The notes beneath the pieces are model-generated. The model did not search any database and had not been told where the DNA came from. It saw only the letters and a list, made by a program, of their open reading frames with translations. A stretch of 64,000 bases of DNA, from positions 1 through 64,000 of the forward strand of contig CANGHH010000014.1 in the NCBI GenBank assembly GCA_947453725.1, written 5' to 3'. This DNA comes from Betaproteobacteria bacterium. GTDB taxonomy: Bacteria > Pseudomonadota > Gammaproteobacteria > Burkholderiales > Burkholderiaceae_C. The position numbers were made by a program, and so were the translations under genes. Shown here piece by piece: positions 46,105 to 57,995 of this stretch (positions are counted from its first letter, which is position 1; each line of letters begins with the position of its first letter).

Positions 46105-47897
46105 TGCAGGAACATGCCCTCCGGGCCGCCATCGAAGCCGTTCGCCGCGGCGAACTGCCGCGCCGCAGTTTCATCCAGCGCATGCTGGGCCTGGGTCTGA
46201 GCGCGCCGATGGCCGGCTTCATGCTGCTGGAAGCCGGCGTGGCACAGGCCCAGACGGTGAATTACAAGCCCGGCCGACGCGGCGGTGGTGGCGCGCTGAA
46301 GCTGCTGCTCTGGCAGGGTCCGACACTGCTGAACCCGCACTTCGCCACCGGCGTGAAGGACGAAGAAGGCAGCCGCGTGTTCTACGAACCGCTGGCTCGC
46401 TGGGACGCCGAAGCCAACCTGGTCCCGGTGCTGGCCGCCGAGATCCCGAGCCGCGCCAACGGCGGACTCAGCGCCGACGGCAAGACCGTCACCTGGAAGC
46501 TGAAGAAGGGCGTCACCTGGCACGACGGCCAGCCCTTCACCGCTGACGACGTGGTCTTCAACCACCAGTACGCGACCGACCCCGCGGCGGCCGCGGTGAC
46601 GATCGGGCAGTACGAAGGCCTGAAGATCGAGAAGGTCGACGCGCTGACCATCCGCGTCGTCTTCGACAAGCCCCAGCCCTTCTGGCCGGGCGGCTACAGC
46701 CTGGTACGGCTGATCCCCAAGCACATCTTCGCGACCTACGGCGGCGCCAAGTCGCGCGACGCGCCGGCCAACCTGAAGCCGGTCGGCACCGGCCCCTACA
46801 AGTTCGTCGAATTCAAGCCCGGCGACCTGCTGCGCGGCGCGCTCTACGCCGGCTACCACGGACCCAACCGGCCGCACTTCGACAGCATCGAGATCAAGGG
46901 CGGCGGCGACGCGGTCAGCGCCGCGCGTGCGGTGCTGCAGACCGGCGAATACGACTTCGCCTGGAACCTGCTGGTCGAAGACGAAATCCTGAAGCGGCTG
47001 GAAGGCGCTGCGAATGGCGGTGGCAAAGGCCGCGTCGAGTTCTCGCCGGGCGGCGGCACCGAAGGCCTGCACCTGAACTTCAGCGACCCCAACAGCGAAG
47101 TCGACGGCGAGCGCGCCAACGCGAAGACCCGCCACCCGCTGTTCAGCGACCCGGTGCTGCGCAAGGCGATGGGCCTGCTGATCGACCGCAAGGGCGTGCA
47201 GGACTTCATCTTCGGCCGCGGCGGTGTGGCCACGGCAAACTGGATCAACAACCCCGTGCGCTACCGCAGCCCGAACATGAAGTTCGAATTCAACGTCGAC
47301 AAGGCCAATGCCCTGCTCGACGCTGCGGGCTACAAGCGCGGCGCCGACGGCGTGCGCGAGAAGAACGGCCGGAAGCTGAAGTTCCTGTTCCAGACCAGCA
47401 TCAACGCGCCGCGCCAGAAGGTGCAGCAAATCGTCAAGCAGGCGGCGCAGAAGGCCGGCATCGAGATCGAACTGAAGCAGGTCACGGCCAGCGTGTTCTT
47501 CTCGTCGGACGTGGCCAACCCCGACACCTATGGCAAGTTCTACGCCGACATGCAGATGTACCAGGTCTACCAGGGCCGCCCCGACCCGCAGCGCCACCTG
47601 CAGCGCTTCGTCAGCTGGGAGGTTTCGTGCAAGGCCAACAAATGGCTGGGCATCAACCTGACGCGCTGGCAGAACGAAGAATTCGACACGACCTTCAAGG
47701 CCGCCGAAGTCGAGCTCGACGCGACCAAGCGCGCGGCGCTGCTGATCAAGCTGAACGACCTGCTGTGCAGCGACGGCTACGTCATCCCGCTGCTGTTCCG
47801 CCCCTCGGTGGCCGGCCTGGCGAAGAACCTGGTGGCGCCGCTGTCGGGCTGGGACAACGACATGGCCGCCCTCCACGAGTGGTACCGCGAAACCTGA
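46104..47897 (+). CDS. Peptide-type ABC transporter substrate-binding protein 2 (tandem paralog)
   Basis: Same length (597 aa) and strong similarity to 44311..46104; TGATG overlap. Confidence 0.92.
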   Translation: MQEHALRAAIEAVRRGELPRRSFIQRMLGLGLSAPMAGFMLLEAGVAQAQTVNYKPGRRGGGGALKLLLWQGPTLLNPHFATGVKDEEGSRVFYEPLARWDAEANLVPVLAAEIPSRANGGLSADGKTVTWKLKKGVTWHDGQPFTADDVVFNHQYATDPAAAAVTIGQYEGLKIEKVDALTIRVVFDKPQPFWPGGYSLVRLIPKHIFATYGGAKSRDAPANLKPVGTGPYKFVEFKPGDLLRGALYAGYHGPNRPHFDSIEIKGGGDAVSAARAVLQTGEYDFAWNLLVEDEILKRLEGAANGGGKGRVEFSPGGGTEGLHLNFSDPNSEVDGERANAKTRHPLFSDPVLRKAMGLLIDRKGVQDFIFGRGGVATANWINNPVRYRSPNMKFEFNVDKANALLDAAGYKRGADGVREKNGRKLKFLFQTSINAPRQKVQQIVKQAAQKAGIEIELKQVTASVFFSSDVANPDTYGKFYADMQMYQVYQGRPDPQRHLQRFVSWEVSCKANKWLGINLTRWQNEEFDTTFKAAEVELDATKRAALLIKLNDLLCSDGYVIPLLFRPSVAGLAKNLVAPLSGWDNDMAALHEWYRET

Positions 47898-47932
47898 TGG
47901 CGCCTGCGCTGCGCGTGCCTTGAGAAGCCGAT

Positions 47933-48892
47933 TTGGGTCCCTACCTCCTGCGCCGTCTGCTGATTGCCGTACCCAGCCTGCTGGGCATCAGCCTGATCCT
48001 GTTCACCGTGCTGGCCCTGGCGCCCGGCGACCCTTTCGGTGAACTGGCGACCAACCCGAATGTGCCGGCCGAAGTGCGGATGGCGCTGCGTGCCAAGTTC
48101 GGCCTCGACGACCCGGTCTGGCAGCGCTACGTGCGCTGGCTGCTGGCCATGCTGCACGGCGACTGGGGCTTCAGTTTCGTCAGCCGCGTCGATGTCGACA
48201 CGCTGATCTGGCAGCGCGTGCCGGTCACGCTGGCGGTCATCGGGGCCTCGCAACTGCTGGCCATGGCGATCGCGCTGCCGGTCGGCATCTACGCGGCGAC
48301 GAAGCCGTATTCGCTGTTCGACAAGGTGGCCAACACGGTCGCCTTCATGGGCTTCTCGCTGCCCACCTTCTTCACCGGCCTGCTGCTGATCCTGCTGTTT
48401 TCCATCAAGCTGGATTGGCTGCCCTTCGTCTTCCGCGCCGACCTGGCCTCGACAGGCTGGCAGTGGTGGTGGGACAGCTTCAAGCAGGCCATCATGCCGA
48501 TCACCGTGCTGGGGCTGTTCCAGGGCGCCAGCTGGACGCGCTATGTGCGCTCGGCCGTGCTCGACGTGATCCGGCTGGACTACGTCACCACCGCGCGCAG
48601 CAAGGGCCTGTCCGAGCGCGCGGTGATCATGAAGCACGTCGTCCGCAACGCGCTGATCCCGGTGGTCACGCTGGTGGCGCTGACCATGCCGCAGGTCTTT
48701 GGCGGCGCCATCGTCACCGAACAGATCTTCCGCATCCCCGGCATCGGCAGCCTGCTGATCGACGCCATCCTGCGCAACGACACGCCGGTCATCATGGCCG
48801 TGACCTTCGTCTTTTCCTGCCTCGTCATTCTTTTCAATCTGATTGCAGACCTGCTGTATGGCTGGCTCGACCCCCGCATCGCCTTCCGCTGA
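47933..48892 (+). CDS. Peptide-type ABC transporter permease (DppB-like)
   Basis: LLRRLLIAVPSLLGISLILF, APGDPF, RNALIPVVTLV; TTG start. Confidence 0.92.
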   Translation: MGPYLLRRLLIAVPSLLGISLILFTVLALAPGDPFGELATNPNVPAEVRMALRAKFGLDDPVWQRYVRWLLAMLHGDWGFSFVSRVDVDTLIWQRVPVTLAVIGASQLLAMAIALPVGIYAATKPYSLFDKVANTVAFMGFSLPTFFTGLLLILLFSIKLDWLPFVFRADLASTGWQWWWDSFKQAIMPITVLGLFQGASWTRYVRSAVLDVIRLDYVTTARSKGLSERAVIMKHVVRNALIPVVTLVALTMPQVFGGAIVTEQIFRIPGIGSLLIDAILRNDTPVIMAVTFVFSCLVILFNLIADLLYGWLDPRIAFR

Positions 48893-49802
48893 ACCGGCCG
48901 GTGCGCTGGCCGTCGCCCCGCGCGCCATCGTGTCGCCGTGGACCGAGGCCTGGCGGCGCTTTCGCCGCCACCGCATGGCCGTCTTCAGCCTGTTGCTGCT
49001 GACGCTGATGGTGGCCGGCGTCGTGCTGGGCCCGCTGCTGTGGAAGCTGGCGATCAACGACATCGACTTCACGTCACGCCTGGCGATGCCCAGCGGCACC
49101 CACCCGCTGGGCACCGACGACCTCGGGCAGGACCTGCTGGCGCGCATGCTCTACGGCGGACGCATCAGCATCGCGGTGGGCTTGGCGGCGATGCTGATGT
49201 CGATCTTCGTCGGCGTGCTGGTCGGCGCCGTGGCCGGCATCTCGCGCGGCTGGGTCGATGCCGCGCTGATGTGGCTGACCGACCTCTTCCTGTCGCTGCC
49301 CCAGCTGCCACTGTTGCTGCTGGTCATCTACCTCTTCCGCGACCAGCTGAAAAACACCTTCGGGCCCGAGGTCGGCGTGTTCATCCTGATCGTGCTGGTC
49401 ATCGGCGGCTTCCGCTGGATGCCGGTGGCGCGGCTGGTGCGCGCCCAGTTCTTCAGCCTGCGCGAAAAGGAATTCGTCGAAGCCGCGCGGGCGCTGGGCG
49501 CCTCGGTGCCGCGCCAGGTGCTGCGCCACATCCTGCCGAATTCGCTGGGGCCGGTGATCGTGGCCGGCACCATCGACGTCGCCGCGGCGATCATCGCCGA
49601 GAGCACGCTGAGCTTCCTCGGCCTGGGCTTCCCACCCGACATCCCGACCTGGGGCCGCATCCTCTATGACAGCAAGGACTACCTGGACATCGCGCCGCAC
49701 TGGGCCGTCTTCCCCGGCTTCGCGATCTTCCTGACCGTGCTGACGATCAACTTCATCGGCGACGGTTTGCGTGACGCGCTGGATCCCCGTCGGGTTCTGT
49801 GA
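48858..49802 (+). CDS. Peptide-type ABC transporter permease (DppC-like)
   Basis: [52 protein letters not shown]; overlaps the upstream permease. Confidence 0.92.
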   Translation: MAGSTPASPSAEPAGALAVAPRAIVSPWTEAWRRFRRHRMAVFSLLLLTLMVAGVVLGPLLWKLAINDIDFTSRLAMPSGTHPLGTDDLGQDLLARMLYGGRISIAVGLAAMLMSIFVGVLVGAVAGISRGWVDAALMWLTDLFLSLPQLPLLLLVIYLFRDQLKNTFGPEVGVFILIVLVIGGFRWMPVARLVRAQFFSLREKEFVEAARALGASVPRQVLRHILPNSLGPVIVAGTIDVAAAIIAESTLSFLGLGFPPDIPTWGRILYDSKDYLDIAPHWAVFPGFAIFLTVLTINFIGDGLRDALDPRRVL

Positions 49803-50797
49803 TGACATTGCTCGAAATCAAGGGCCTGAAAACCCACTTCAAGACCGAGGAAGGCTGGCTGCACGCGGTCGATGGCGTGGACCTGTCGATCGACGCCGGC
49901 GAGACGCTGTGCGTGGTCGGCGAATCGGGCTGCGGCAAGAGTGTCACCGCCAAGACCGTGATGAAGCTGATCGACATGCCGCCGGGCAAGATCGTCGCCG
50001 GCCAGGTGCTGTGGCAAGGCCGCGACCTGGTGCCGCTGGACAACGCGGCAATGCGGCAGATCCGCGCCAAGGAGATCGCGATGATCTTCCAGGAGCCGAT
50101 GACCTCGCTGAACCCGGTCTACACCGTGGGCGAACAGATCGCCGAAAGCGTTCGCCTGCACCAGGGGCTGTCCCGGAAGGACGCGATGGACCGCGCGGTG
50201 GAGATGCTGCGGCTGGTGCGCATCCCGACGCCCGAGCGGCGTGTGCGCGACTACCCGCACCAGTTCTCGGGCGGCATGCGGCAACGTGTGATGATTGCCA
50301 TCTCGCTGGCCTGCGACCCGAAACTGCTGATCGCCGACGAGCCGACGACGGCGCTGGACGTGACCATCCAGGCGCAGATCCTCGACCTGATGGGCGAACT
50401 GAAAGACCGCCTCGGCATGGCCGTGATGCTGATCACCCACGCGATGGGCGTGGTCGCCGAAGTGGCCCAGCGCGTGGTGGTGATGTACGCCGGCCGGGTG
50501 GTCGAAGAAGCGACGGTGGAAGAACTGTTCGCCAACCCGCGCCACCCCTACACGCAGGGGCTGATCCGCAGCATCCCGCGCATCGACATGGACGCCACGC
50601 ACAAGGTCCGGCTGGAAGCCATCGCCGGCACCGTGCCCAAGCTGGTGGCGCCCGCCAGCGGCGGGCTGCCGGTGGGCTGCCGCTTCGCGGCCCGCTGCAG
50701 GCACGTGACGCCGGCCTGCACCACGGCCACGCCGCCCTTGCGGGAAACTTCACCGGGACACAAGGTGGCCTGCATCCTGGATATCGCTGCCCCATGA
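49802..50797 (+). CDS. ABC transporter ATP-binding protein (DppD-like)
   Basis: [48 protein letters not shown] at 49799 is an alternative start. Confidence 0.94.
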   Translation: MTLLEIKGLKTHFKTEEGWLHAVDGVDLSIDAGETLCVVGESGCGKSVTAKTVMKLIDMPPGKIVAGQVLWQGRDLVPLDNAAMRQIRAKEIAMIFQEPMTSLNPVYTVGEQIAESVRLHQGLSRKDAMDRAVEMLRLVRIPTPERRVRDYPHQFSGGMRQRVMIAISLACDPKLLIADEPTTALDVTIQAQILDLMGELKDRLGMAVMLITHAMGVVAEVAQRVVVMYAGRVVEEATVEELFANPRHPYTQGLIRSIPRIDMDATHKVRLEAIAGTVPKLVAPASGGLPVGCRFAARCRHVTPACTTATPPLRETSPGHKVACILDIAAP

Positions 50798-51768
50798 CCG
50801 AGCCTCTTCTCAAGGTCCAGGACCTCGTCAAGCACTTCCCCATCAGCGGCGGCCTGCTGGGCCGCGAGGTCGACCGCGTGCATGCCGTCGATGGCGTCAG
50901 CTTCGAGCTGCAGGCCGGTGAAACGCTGGGCGTGGTCGGTGAATCGGGCTGCGGCAAGAGCACCACCGGGCGCTGCATCCTGCGGCTGATCGAACCCACG
51001 TCGGGCGAGGTCATCTTCAACGGCCAAAGCGTGACGAAGGCCAGCAAGAGCGAACTGCGTGCGCTGGCACGCGACATGCAGATCATCTTCCAGGACCCCT
51101 ACGCCAGCCTGGACCCGCGGATGACCGTCGCCGCCATCGTCGGCGAGGCGCTGACCATCCACAAGCTGACGAAAACGCCACGCGAATACGACGACCGCGT
51201 CGTCCAGCTGCTGGAAACCGTGGGCCTGAGCGCCGACCACATGCGCCGCTTCCCGCACGAATTCAGCGGCGGCCAGCGCCAGCGCATCGGCATCGCGCGG
51301 GCGCTGGCGGTGAACCCGCAACTGATCGTCTGCGACGAGGCCGTCAGCGCGCTGGACGTGTCGATCCAGGCCCAGGTGATCAACCTGCTGGAAGACCTGC
51401 GCGAGCAGTTCCAGCTGAGCTACATCTTCATCGCCCACGACCTCAGCGTGGTCGAACACATCAGCCACCGCGTGGCCGTGATGTACCTGGGCCGCATCGT
51501 CGAGATGGCGCCGGCCCGGCTGCTGTACACCAACCCGCAGCACCCCTACACCGAGGCGCTGCTGTCGGCCGTGCCCATCCCTGACCCGAAGGTGTCGAGG
51601 AAGCGCATCCCGCTGCAAGGCGATGTGCCCAGCCCCATCCACCCGCCTGCCGGCTGCCATTTCCACACCCGCTGCCCGATTGCCAAAAAGGGGCTGTGCG
51701 ACCGCGAGAAGCCAGCGCTGAAGCAGTCGGCCGAAGGGCATTGGGTGGCCTGCCACCTGCGCGGCTGA
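50794..51768 (+). CDS. ABC transporter ATP-binding protein (DppF-like)
   Basis: [50 protein letters not shown]. Confidence 0.94.
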   Translation: MTEPLLKVQDLVKHFPISGGLLGREVDRVHAVDGVSFELQAGETLGVVGESGCGKSTTGRCILRLIEPTSGEVIFNGQSVTKASKSELRALARDMQIIFQDPYASLDPRMTVAAIVGEALTIHKLTKTPREYDDRVVQLLETVGLSADHMRRFPHEFSGGQRQRIGIARALAVNPQLIVCDEAVSALDVSIQAQVINLLEDLREQFQLSYIFIAHDLSVVEHISHRVAVMYLGRIVEMAPARLLYTNPQHPYTEALLSAVPIPDPKVSRKRIPLQGDVPSPIHPPAGCHFHTRCPIAKKGLCDREKPALKQSAEGHWVACHLRG

Positions 51769-51783
51769 GGGCCGGCGCGCACC

Positions 51784-51803
51784 GGGCTGAGAGACTTCAG
51801 CCC
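51784..51803. terminator. Hairpin GGGCTGA-GAGACT-TCAGCCC between convergent genes
   Basis: Perfect 7-bp arms; overlaps the stop of the 51797 gene. Confidence 0.45.
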
Positions 51804-52018
51804 TGCTTGCGCCCGAAGACCAGCAGCAGCACGCCGCCGGCGATGGCCAGGCCGCCGGCCCATGCCGGCACGTTCACGGTTTCACGTTCCTGCACCGACA
51901 ACTCGATGGGGCCGATCTTGGCTTCGTGGGTGGCCTTGGTGTAGCTGAAGCTGCCGTAGGCCAGGCCCGCCGCGCCGGCCGCGATGAGCAAGGCCCCGAT
52001 GATTTGTGTCGGGTTCAT
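51797..52018 (-). CDS. Small two-TM protein, DUF3185-like
   Basis: MNPTQIIGALLIAAGAAGLAYGSFSYTKATHEAKIGPIELSVQERETVNVP... Confidence 0.75.
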   Translation of the reverse strand: MNPTQIIGALLIAAGAAGLAYGSFSYTKATHEAKIGPIELSVQERETVNVPAWAGGLAIAGGVLLLVFGRKQG

Positions 52019-52024
52019 GGCGGT

Positions 52025-52171
52025 CTACATGCGCCGGCCGCTGATGACGCGGATCAGCACGACCACGATGGCGATGACCAGCAGCACGTGGATCAGGCCG
52101 CCCATGGTGGTCGAGGTGACCAGGCCGACCAGCCACAGCACCACCAGGATGATTGCGATTGTTTCGAGCAT
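52025..52171 (-). CDS. 48-aa membrane protein, lmo0937-family-like
   Basis: Hand translation: MLETIAIILVVLWLVGLVTSTTMGGLIHVLLVIAIVVVLIRVISGRRM; below the length cut-off of the ORF track. Confidence 0.75.
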   Translation of the reverse strand: MLETIAIILVVLWLVGLVTSTTMGGLIHVLLVIAIVVVLIRVISGRRM

Positions 52172-52264
52172 CGAAAACCCCTTTTCCAAGCCACCGTGGC
52201 CTTCGCAAAGTCTGAAAGCGCCGGCCTGGCCCGTCGGTGCGCTGTCGAACGTTGCGGGCCGGCG

Positions 52265-55200
52265 TCAGACGGTGGCGCGTCGCCGCCGCGCCAGGTACCA
52301 GGCCGCCGGCATCACCAGCATGCTGAGCAGCGGCGCCGTGAGCATGCCGCCGACCATCGGCGCGGCGATGCGCGTCATCACCTCGGACCCGGTGCCGCTG
52401 CCCAGCAGGATCGGCAGCAGGCCGGCCATCACCACGGCCACCGTCATCGCCTTGGGCCGCACGCGCAGCACGGCGCCCTCGCGGATGGCCGCCAGCAAGG
52501 TGTCCTTGTTCATCGCCTCGCCCGCTGCCAGGCGGCGCTGCAGCGCGTTTTCCAGGTAGACCAGCATGACCACGCCGAACTCGGCGGCCAGCCCGGCCAG
52601 CGCGATGAAGCCCACCACCGTCGCCACCGACACCGCGTGGCCCAGCAGCCAGACCAGCCAGAAGCCGCCGATCAGCGAAAAGGGTACCGCGGCCATCACC
52701 AGCGCGGCGTCAGGGAGCGACTTGAACAGCCCGTAGAGCAGCACGAAGATGACCACCAGCGTCACCGGCACCACGACCTTCAGCCGCTCGGCCGCGCGCT
52801 CGAGGTATTCGAACTGCCCCGACCACGACAGGGCATAACCGGCCGGTAGCGGCACGGCCTGGGCCACCGCCGCCTGCAGGTCGCTGACCACCGAGCGCAG
52901 GTCCCGCCCGCGGACGTCGACGTAGACCCAGCCCGACAGTCGCGCGTTCTCGCTGCGCAGCATCGGCGGGCCTTCGCTGACGCTGAGGCGCGCCACGTCG
53001 GCCAGGCGCAACTGCGCGCCGCGCGCCGTCACGAAAGGCAGTTCGCGCAGGCGCTGCAGGCTGTCGCGCACCTCGCGCGGGTAGCGCACATTGATCGGGT
53101 AGCGCTCGCGGCCCTGAATGACTTCGCCGACGTTGTCGCCGCCGATGGCCATGGACACGACGGCCTGCACATCGGCCACCGACAGCCCGTAGCGCGCGGC
53201 AGCCAGCCGGTCGACATCGACGTCGATGTAGCGCCCGCCGGTCAGCCGTTCGGCCAGGGCCGAACTCACGCCCGGCACGCCTTTCACCGCGGCTGCGATC
53301 TGCGTCGTCAGCCGGTCGATGGTGGCCAGGTCGGCCCCGCCGACCTTGATGCCGACCGGGCTCTTGATGCCGGTGGCCAGCATGTCGATGCGGTTGCGGA
53401 TCGGCGGCACCCAGACGTTGGCGAGGCCCGGCACCCGCACCGCCTGGTCCAGCGCTTCGACCAGTTTTTCGGGGGTCATGCCGGCCCGCCATTGCGCGCG
53501 CGGCAGGAACTGGATGGTGGTCTCGAACATCTCCAGCGGCGCCGGGTCGGTCGCCGTGTCGGCACGGCCGGCCTTGCCGAAGACGCGAGCCACCTCGGGC
53601 ACGGTCTTGATCAGCCGGTCGGTCTGCTGCAGCAACTCAGTGGCCTTGGACACCGACAGCCCTGGCAGCGCCGACGGCATGTAGAGCAGGTCGCCCTCGT
53701 CCATCGCCGGCATGAATTCGCCACCGAGTTGCAGCAGCGGGACGGCGGTCAGCGCCAGGCACAGTCCGGCCAGGGTCAGCGTGGCCTTGGGGAAACGCAG
53801 CACGGCGTCGAGCAGCGGCCGGTAGGCGGCCATCAGCCAGCGGTTCAGCGGGTTGGCGCTTTCGTGCGGGATGCGGCCGCGGATCAGCCAGCCCATCAGC
53901 ACCGGCACCAGCGTCACCGACAGCCCGGCGGCCGCCGCCATCGCATAGGTCTTGGTGAAGGCCAGCGGCGCGAACAGGCGCCCTTCCTGGGCTTCCAGCG
54001 TGAACACCGGCAGGAAGGACAGCGTGATCACCAGCAGCGAGAAGAACAGTGCCGGGCCGACCTCGACCGACGCGGCCGCGACCTGCGCCCAGCGCTCGGC
54101 GCCGGTCGGCGCGCGGCCCTGCGCGGTCTCGAAGGCTTCGAGATGCTTGTGCACGTTCTCGACCATCACGATGGCGCCGTCGACCATCGCGCCGATGGCA
54201 ATCGCGATGCCGCCCAGCGACATGATGTTGGCATTGACCCCCTGGGCGTGCATCACGGTGAAGGCCGCCAGCACACCGACGGGCAGCGCCACCACGGCCA
54301 CCAGCGCCGAGCGCAGGTGGAACAGGAACACCGCGCAGACCAGTGCCACCACGGTGAATTCTTCAACGAGCTTGTCGCGCAGGTTGTCGACCGCACGATC
54401 GATCAGCAGCGAACGGTCGTAGGTGGTGACGATCTCGACGCCCGCTGGCAGACCGGGCTTCAGCGCATCGAGCTTGGCCTTGACCGCGGCGATGGTGCTG
54501 CGCGCGTTCTTGCCCGAACGCATCACGATGACGCCGCCGGCCACCTCGCCCTCGCCGTCCAGTTCGGCGATGCCGCGCCGCATCTCGGGACCGACCTGCA
54601 CCGTGGCGACGTCGCGCAAGAGCACCGGCGTGGCGCCACTGAGGGCCAGCGGGATGCTGCGGAAGTCGTCCAGCGTGCGCAGGTAGCCGCGTGAACGGAC
54701 CATGTATTCGGCCTCGCCGAGTTCGAGCACCGAGCCGCCGGTCGACTGGTTGGCGGCGCGCAGCGCATCGACCACCGCCGCCGGCGTGACGCCCAGCGCG
54801 CGCAGCCGGTCGGGGTCGAGCAGGACCTGGAACTGGCGCACCATGCCACCAATGGCCGCCACCTCGGCGACGTCGGGCACGGTCTTCAGTTCGAACTTCA
54901 GGAACCAGTCGTTCAGCGCGCGCAGCTGACCCAGGTCGTGGCGGCCGCTGCGGTCGACCAGCGCGTACTCGTAGACCCAGCCGACGCCAGTCGCGTCGGG
55001 CCCCAGCGCCGAGTTGGCGCCGGCCGGCAGGCGGCTCTGCACCTGGCTCAGCACCTCGACGACCCGCGAACGCGCCCAGTAGGGGTCGGTCTTGTCGTCG
55101 AAGAGCACGTAGACGAAGGAATCGCCGAAGAAGGAATAGCCGCGCACCGTGCGCGCACCGGGCACGCCGAGCATGGTCGTCGTCAACGGGTAGGTCACCG

Positions 55201-55390
55201 CGTCCTCGACGACCTGCGGCGCCTTGCCCGGGTAGGGCGTGCGGATGATGACCTGGGTGTCGCTCAGGTCCGGCAGCACGTCCAGCGGCGTCCGCGCCAG
55301 CGACCACAGCCCGGCGGCGACCAGCAAGGCCGTGGCCATCAGCACCAGCAAACGGTTGCCGACCGACCAGCGGATCAGCGCGGCGATCAC
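52265..55390 (-). CDS. cusA: CusA/CzcA-family heavy-metal efflux RND transporter
   Basis: 1041 aa; [64 protein letters not shown]. Confidence 0.93.
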   Translation of the reverse strand: MIAALIRWSVGNRLLVLMATALLVAAGLWSLARTPLDVLPDLSDTQVIIRTPYPGKAPQVVEDAVTYPLTTTMLGVPGARTVRGYSFFGDSFVYVLFDDKTDPYWARSRVVEVLSQVQSRLPAGANSALGPDATGVGWVYEYALVDRSGRHDLGQLRALNDWFLKFELKTVPDVAEVAAIGGMVRQFQVLLDPDRLRALGVTPAAVVDALRAANQSTGGSVLELGEAEYMVRSRGYLRTLDDFRSIPLALSGATPVLLRDVATVQVGPEMRRGIAELDGEGEVAGGVIVMRSGKNARSTIAAVKAKLDALKPGLPAGVEIVTTYDRSLLIDRAVDNLRDKLVEEFTVVALVCAVFLFHLRSALVAVVALPVGVLAAFTVMHAQGVNANIMSLGGIAIAIGAMVDGAIVMVENVHKHLEAFETAQGRAPTGAERWAQVAAASVEVGPALFFSLLVITLSFLPVFTLEAQEGRLFAPLAFTKTYAMAAAAGLSVTLVPVLMGWLIRGRIPHESANPLNRWLMAAYRPLLDAVLRFPKATLTLAGLCLALTAVPLLQLGGEFMPAMDEGDLLYMPSALPGLSVSKATELLQQTDRLIKTVPEVARVFGKAGRADTATDPAPLEMFETTIQFLPRAQWRAGMTPEKLVEALDQAVRVPGLANVWVPPIRNRIDMLATGIKSPVGIKVGGADLATIDRLTTQIAAAVKGVPGVSSALAERLTGGRYIDVDVDRLAAARYGLSVADVQAVVSMAIGGDNVGEVIQGRERYPINVRYPREVRDSLQRLRELPFVTARGAQLRLADVARLSVSEGPPMLRSENARLSGWVYVDVRGRDLRSVVSDLQAAVAQAVPLPAGYALSWSGQFEYLERAAERLKVVVPVTLVVIFVLLYGLFKSLPDAALVMAAVPFSLIGGFWLVWLLGHAVSVATVVGFIALAGLAAEFGVVMLVYLENALQRRLAAGEAMNKDTLLAAIREGAVLRVRPKAMTVAVVMAGLLPILLGSGTGSEVMTRIAAPMVGGMLTAPLLSMLVMPAAWYLARRRRATV

Positions 55391-56661
55391 CGTACCGCTC
55401 CAGAAGCCGCCGGTGCAGCAGGCGTGGCAGCTTCGGCGCCTGGACCAACCACCGAGCGCAGCCGGGCTTCGCTGTCGATCAGGAACTGCCCGCTGGCCAC
55501 CACCGCTTCGCCCTCGGCCAGGCCTTGCAGCACCTCGAGGTCTTCACCGAGCTCCAGGCCGAGCACCACATCGCGGCTCTCGAAGCGACCGCTGGCGGTG
55601 CGCACCAGCACCACGGCGCGCGGGCCGGTGCGGATGACGGCCTCGGCCGGCACCACCAGGCGCAGCGACTTCGCGCCCAGCACCTGCAGGCGCAGCAGCA
55701 TGCCGGGCACCAGCAGGCCCTGGCGGTTGTCGACCTCGAAGCGCGCCTTCAGCGTGCGCGTGCTGGCGTTGACCTCGGGCAGCAGTTCGGCCAGCTGGCC
55801 CTTGAAGGTCTGCGCGGGGTCGGTCTGCAGGCGCGCTTGCACAGCCTGCCCGCGCTTCAGGCGCAGCGCCTGGGCTTCGGGGATGTCCACCACGGCCCAG
55901 ACCCGGTCCAGACCGGCGATGCGGAACAGCGGCATGCCGGGCGTCACCGCCGCGCCTTCGCGAACGCCGAGCTCGGCGATGACACCGCCCATCGGGGCGG
56001 TCAGCACATAGCGGGCATCGGGTACCTGCCCCGCTTCGACGGCACGCAGCAGTTCGGGCGGGATCGACAGCGCCCGCGTGCGATCGCGCGCCGCCGCCAG
56101 CAGGTCGGCCGACGCACCGGCCCGCTGCAGCGCGGCCAGTTCGTTCAAGGGGCCCAGCCAGTCGGGCGCGTAGACCGTGGCCAGCGCCTGGCCGGCGCTG
56201 ACGCGCGCCATCGTCGCGCGCACGGCCAGGTGCTCGACGTAGCCCGACACGCGGCTTTGCACGGCCACGCTGCGGCGCTCGTCGAACTGCACCGAGCCGA
56301 CGGCGTCGAAGCTCGAAGCGATCTCGGCGCGGCGCACCGCCACCACGCGCAAGCCGAGGTTCTGCTGCACCGTCGCGCTGACCGCCACCCCGGCGTTGCC
56401 GGCATCGCTGCCGCCGGCTTGGTCCGCGTAGACAGGCACCAGCTCCATGTCCATGAAGGGCGACTTGCCGGGCTTGTCGAAGCGCGGACCGGGCGTCATC
56501 GGGTCGTGCCAGTACAGCACCCGGCGCGCGGCCGACGCCGCCAGGGCTGCAGCCGGTGCCGCAGCAACGCCGCCGGGTGACGAACGCCCGACCAGAAAAC
56601 CGGCAGCGGCCAGCGCAGCGCCAGCAGCGACCAGTGCGACGGCGAGCGGGGTGCGCTTCAT
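55387..56661 (-). CDS. cusB: Efflux RND periplasmic adaptor (CusB-like) with N-terminal metal-binding motif
   Basis: [47 protein letters not shown], overlap with cusA. Confidence 0.92.
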   Translation of the reverse strand: MKRTPLAVALVAAGAALAAAGFLVGRSSPGGVAAAPAAALAASAARRVLYWHDPMTPGPRFDKPGKSPFMDMELVPVYADQAGGSDAGNAGVAVSATVQQNLGLRVVAVRRAEIASSFDAVGSVQFDERRSVAVQSRVSGYVEHLAVRATMARVSAGQALATVYAPDWLGPLNELAALQRAGASADLLAAARDRTRALSIPPELLRAVEAGQVPDARYVLTAPMGGVIAELGVREGAAVTPGMPLFRIAGLDRVWAVVDIPEAQALRLKRGQAVQARLQTDPAQTFKGQLAELLPEVNASTRTLKARFEVDNRQGLLVPGMLLRLQVLGAKSLRLVVPAEAVIRTGPRAVVLVRTASGRFESRDVVLGLELGEDLEVLQGLAEGEAVVASGQFLIDSEARLRSVVGPGAEAATPAAPAASGAVR

Positions 56662-57917
56662 GGGGCGGCTCCGATCAGAACGGTGGCGGCATCAACCGGC
56701 TTGAAAGCCAGCTGGATGCGGTTGCGGGTGAGTTCACGCTGCAGGCCCAGCAGCTTGCGCTGGGCGTCGATGTCGGCGCGCCGCGCGTCGAAGACGCTGG
56801 CCACCGGCGCCTGGTTGCTGCGGTAGGCGGCCAGCGCGGCGGCGCTGCGCTGCTGTGCCGGCAGCAGCACGCCCAGACGCAGGCTGTCGATGCGTGCCTG
56901 CAGGCTGCTGGCGTCGCTGCGCAGCGTCAGGTAGTCGGCGAGGGCGGCGCGCTCGGCTTCGGCGCGCTCGGCCTCGGCCTTGTCGACGAGCGCCTGCTTG
57001 GCGGCGGTCTCGCGGTCCTGCCGCTGCTCGCGCGCCACCGGCAGCGGGATGCTGACGCCGACCGACAGCATGTCGGCGTAGCCGGTGCGTTGGCCGACCG
57101 AGACCTCCCACATCCAGTTCGGTGCGCGCTCGCTGGCGGCCACCACCGCCGCCTGGCGCGCCACATCGGCATCCCCCTGCAAGGCCCGCACGGCGGGATG
57201 GCTCTGGACAAAGGCCGCTTCGCTGGGCTCGGGCAAGTCAGGCAGCGGCGCCAGGTCGTCAGCCGGCAAGCCCACCCAGCGCTGCAAGGCCAGCGCCGCG
57301 GCGCGCTGCTGCTGGCGCCCTTCGGCGGCATCGTCCTCGGCCAGGCCGCGCGCGGCGCTCAGCGCCAGCACGTCGACGCTGCCGCCGGCGGCGCCGGCCA
57401 GCCGGGCGCGGGCGGCTTCGAGTTCCTGGCGCAGGCTGCGCTCGGTCTGCGCGGTGAGCTGCAGCGTCTGGGCTGCGAACCAGGCGTCGGCGTAGGCCTG
57501 CGCCGCCTGCAGGCGTGCGTCAGCCGCGGCGATGCGCGCCTGCAGCGCCTCACGCGCCACCGCGCGTTCGGCCGCGGCGCGGCGTGCCACGCGCTTGTCG
57601 CCCGACAGCCATTCCTGGCTGATGCCCACCCGCTTCATGGTTTGCGGATCGCGCGCCGTGCTGTAGCGGTCGGCGCCAGCGACCGGCAGGTTCTCGACGC
57701 CCAGTCGCAGCACCGGGTCGGCGAACTGGCCCGCGGCGCCGGCCCGTTCACGGGCACTGGCCAAGCCGGCGCGAGCGGCTTGGGCGGCCGCGGAACGCTG
57801 CTCGGCCAGCGCCAGCGCGGCGTCGAAGGTCAGAGGGCCTGCGCTGGCCCAGACAGGCCACAGGGCGATGAAGAAGGCGGTGACCTGGATGGCCGCGCGC
57901 GGGGCGAATTGGTGCAT
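56658..57917 (-). CDS. cusC: TolC-family outer-membrane efflux protein (CusC-like)
   Basis: TFDAALALAEQRS..., repeated coiled-coil region; 4-nt overlap with cusB. Confidence 0.88.
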   Translation of the reverse strand: MHQFAPRAAIQVTAFFIALWPVWASAGPLTFDAALALAEQRSAAAQAARAGLASARERAGAAGQFADPVLRLGVENLPVAGADRYSTARDPQTMKRVGISQEWLSGDKRVARRAAAERAVAREALQARIAAADARLQAAQAYADAWFAAQTLQLTAQTERSLRQELEAARARLAGAAGGSVDVLALSAARGLAEDDAAEGRQQQRAAALALQRWVGLPADDLAPLPDLPEPSEAAFVQSHPAVRALQGDADVARQAAVVAASERAPNWMWEVSVGQRTGYADMLSVGVSIPLPVAREQRQDRETAAKQALVDKAEAERAEAERAALADYLTLRSDASSLQARIDSLRLGVLLPAQQRSAAALAAYRSNQAPVASVFDARRADIDAQRKLLGLQRELTRNRIQLAFKPVDAATVLIGAAP

Positions 57918-57995
57918 GGAAACTCCATTGACGGTGCAGGCTGCGCGGGCCGGGCGGCAGCAAGCCCGCGCCCACGAAGGACGGTCAAAGGGGGT

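Noticed and set aside
45984-47876. 630-aa minus-strand ORF opposite ABC binding protein 2
   Set aside because: Mirror ORF of a conserved SBP; no recognisable domain.
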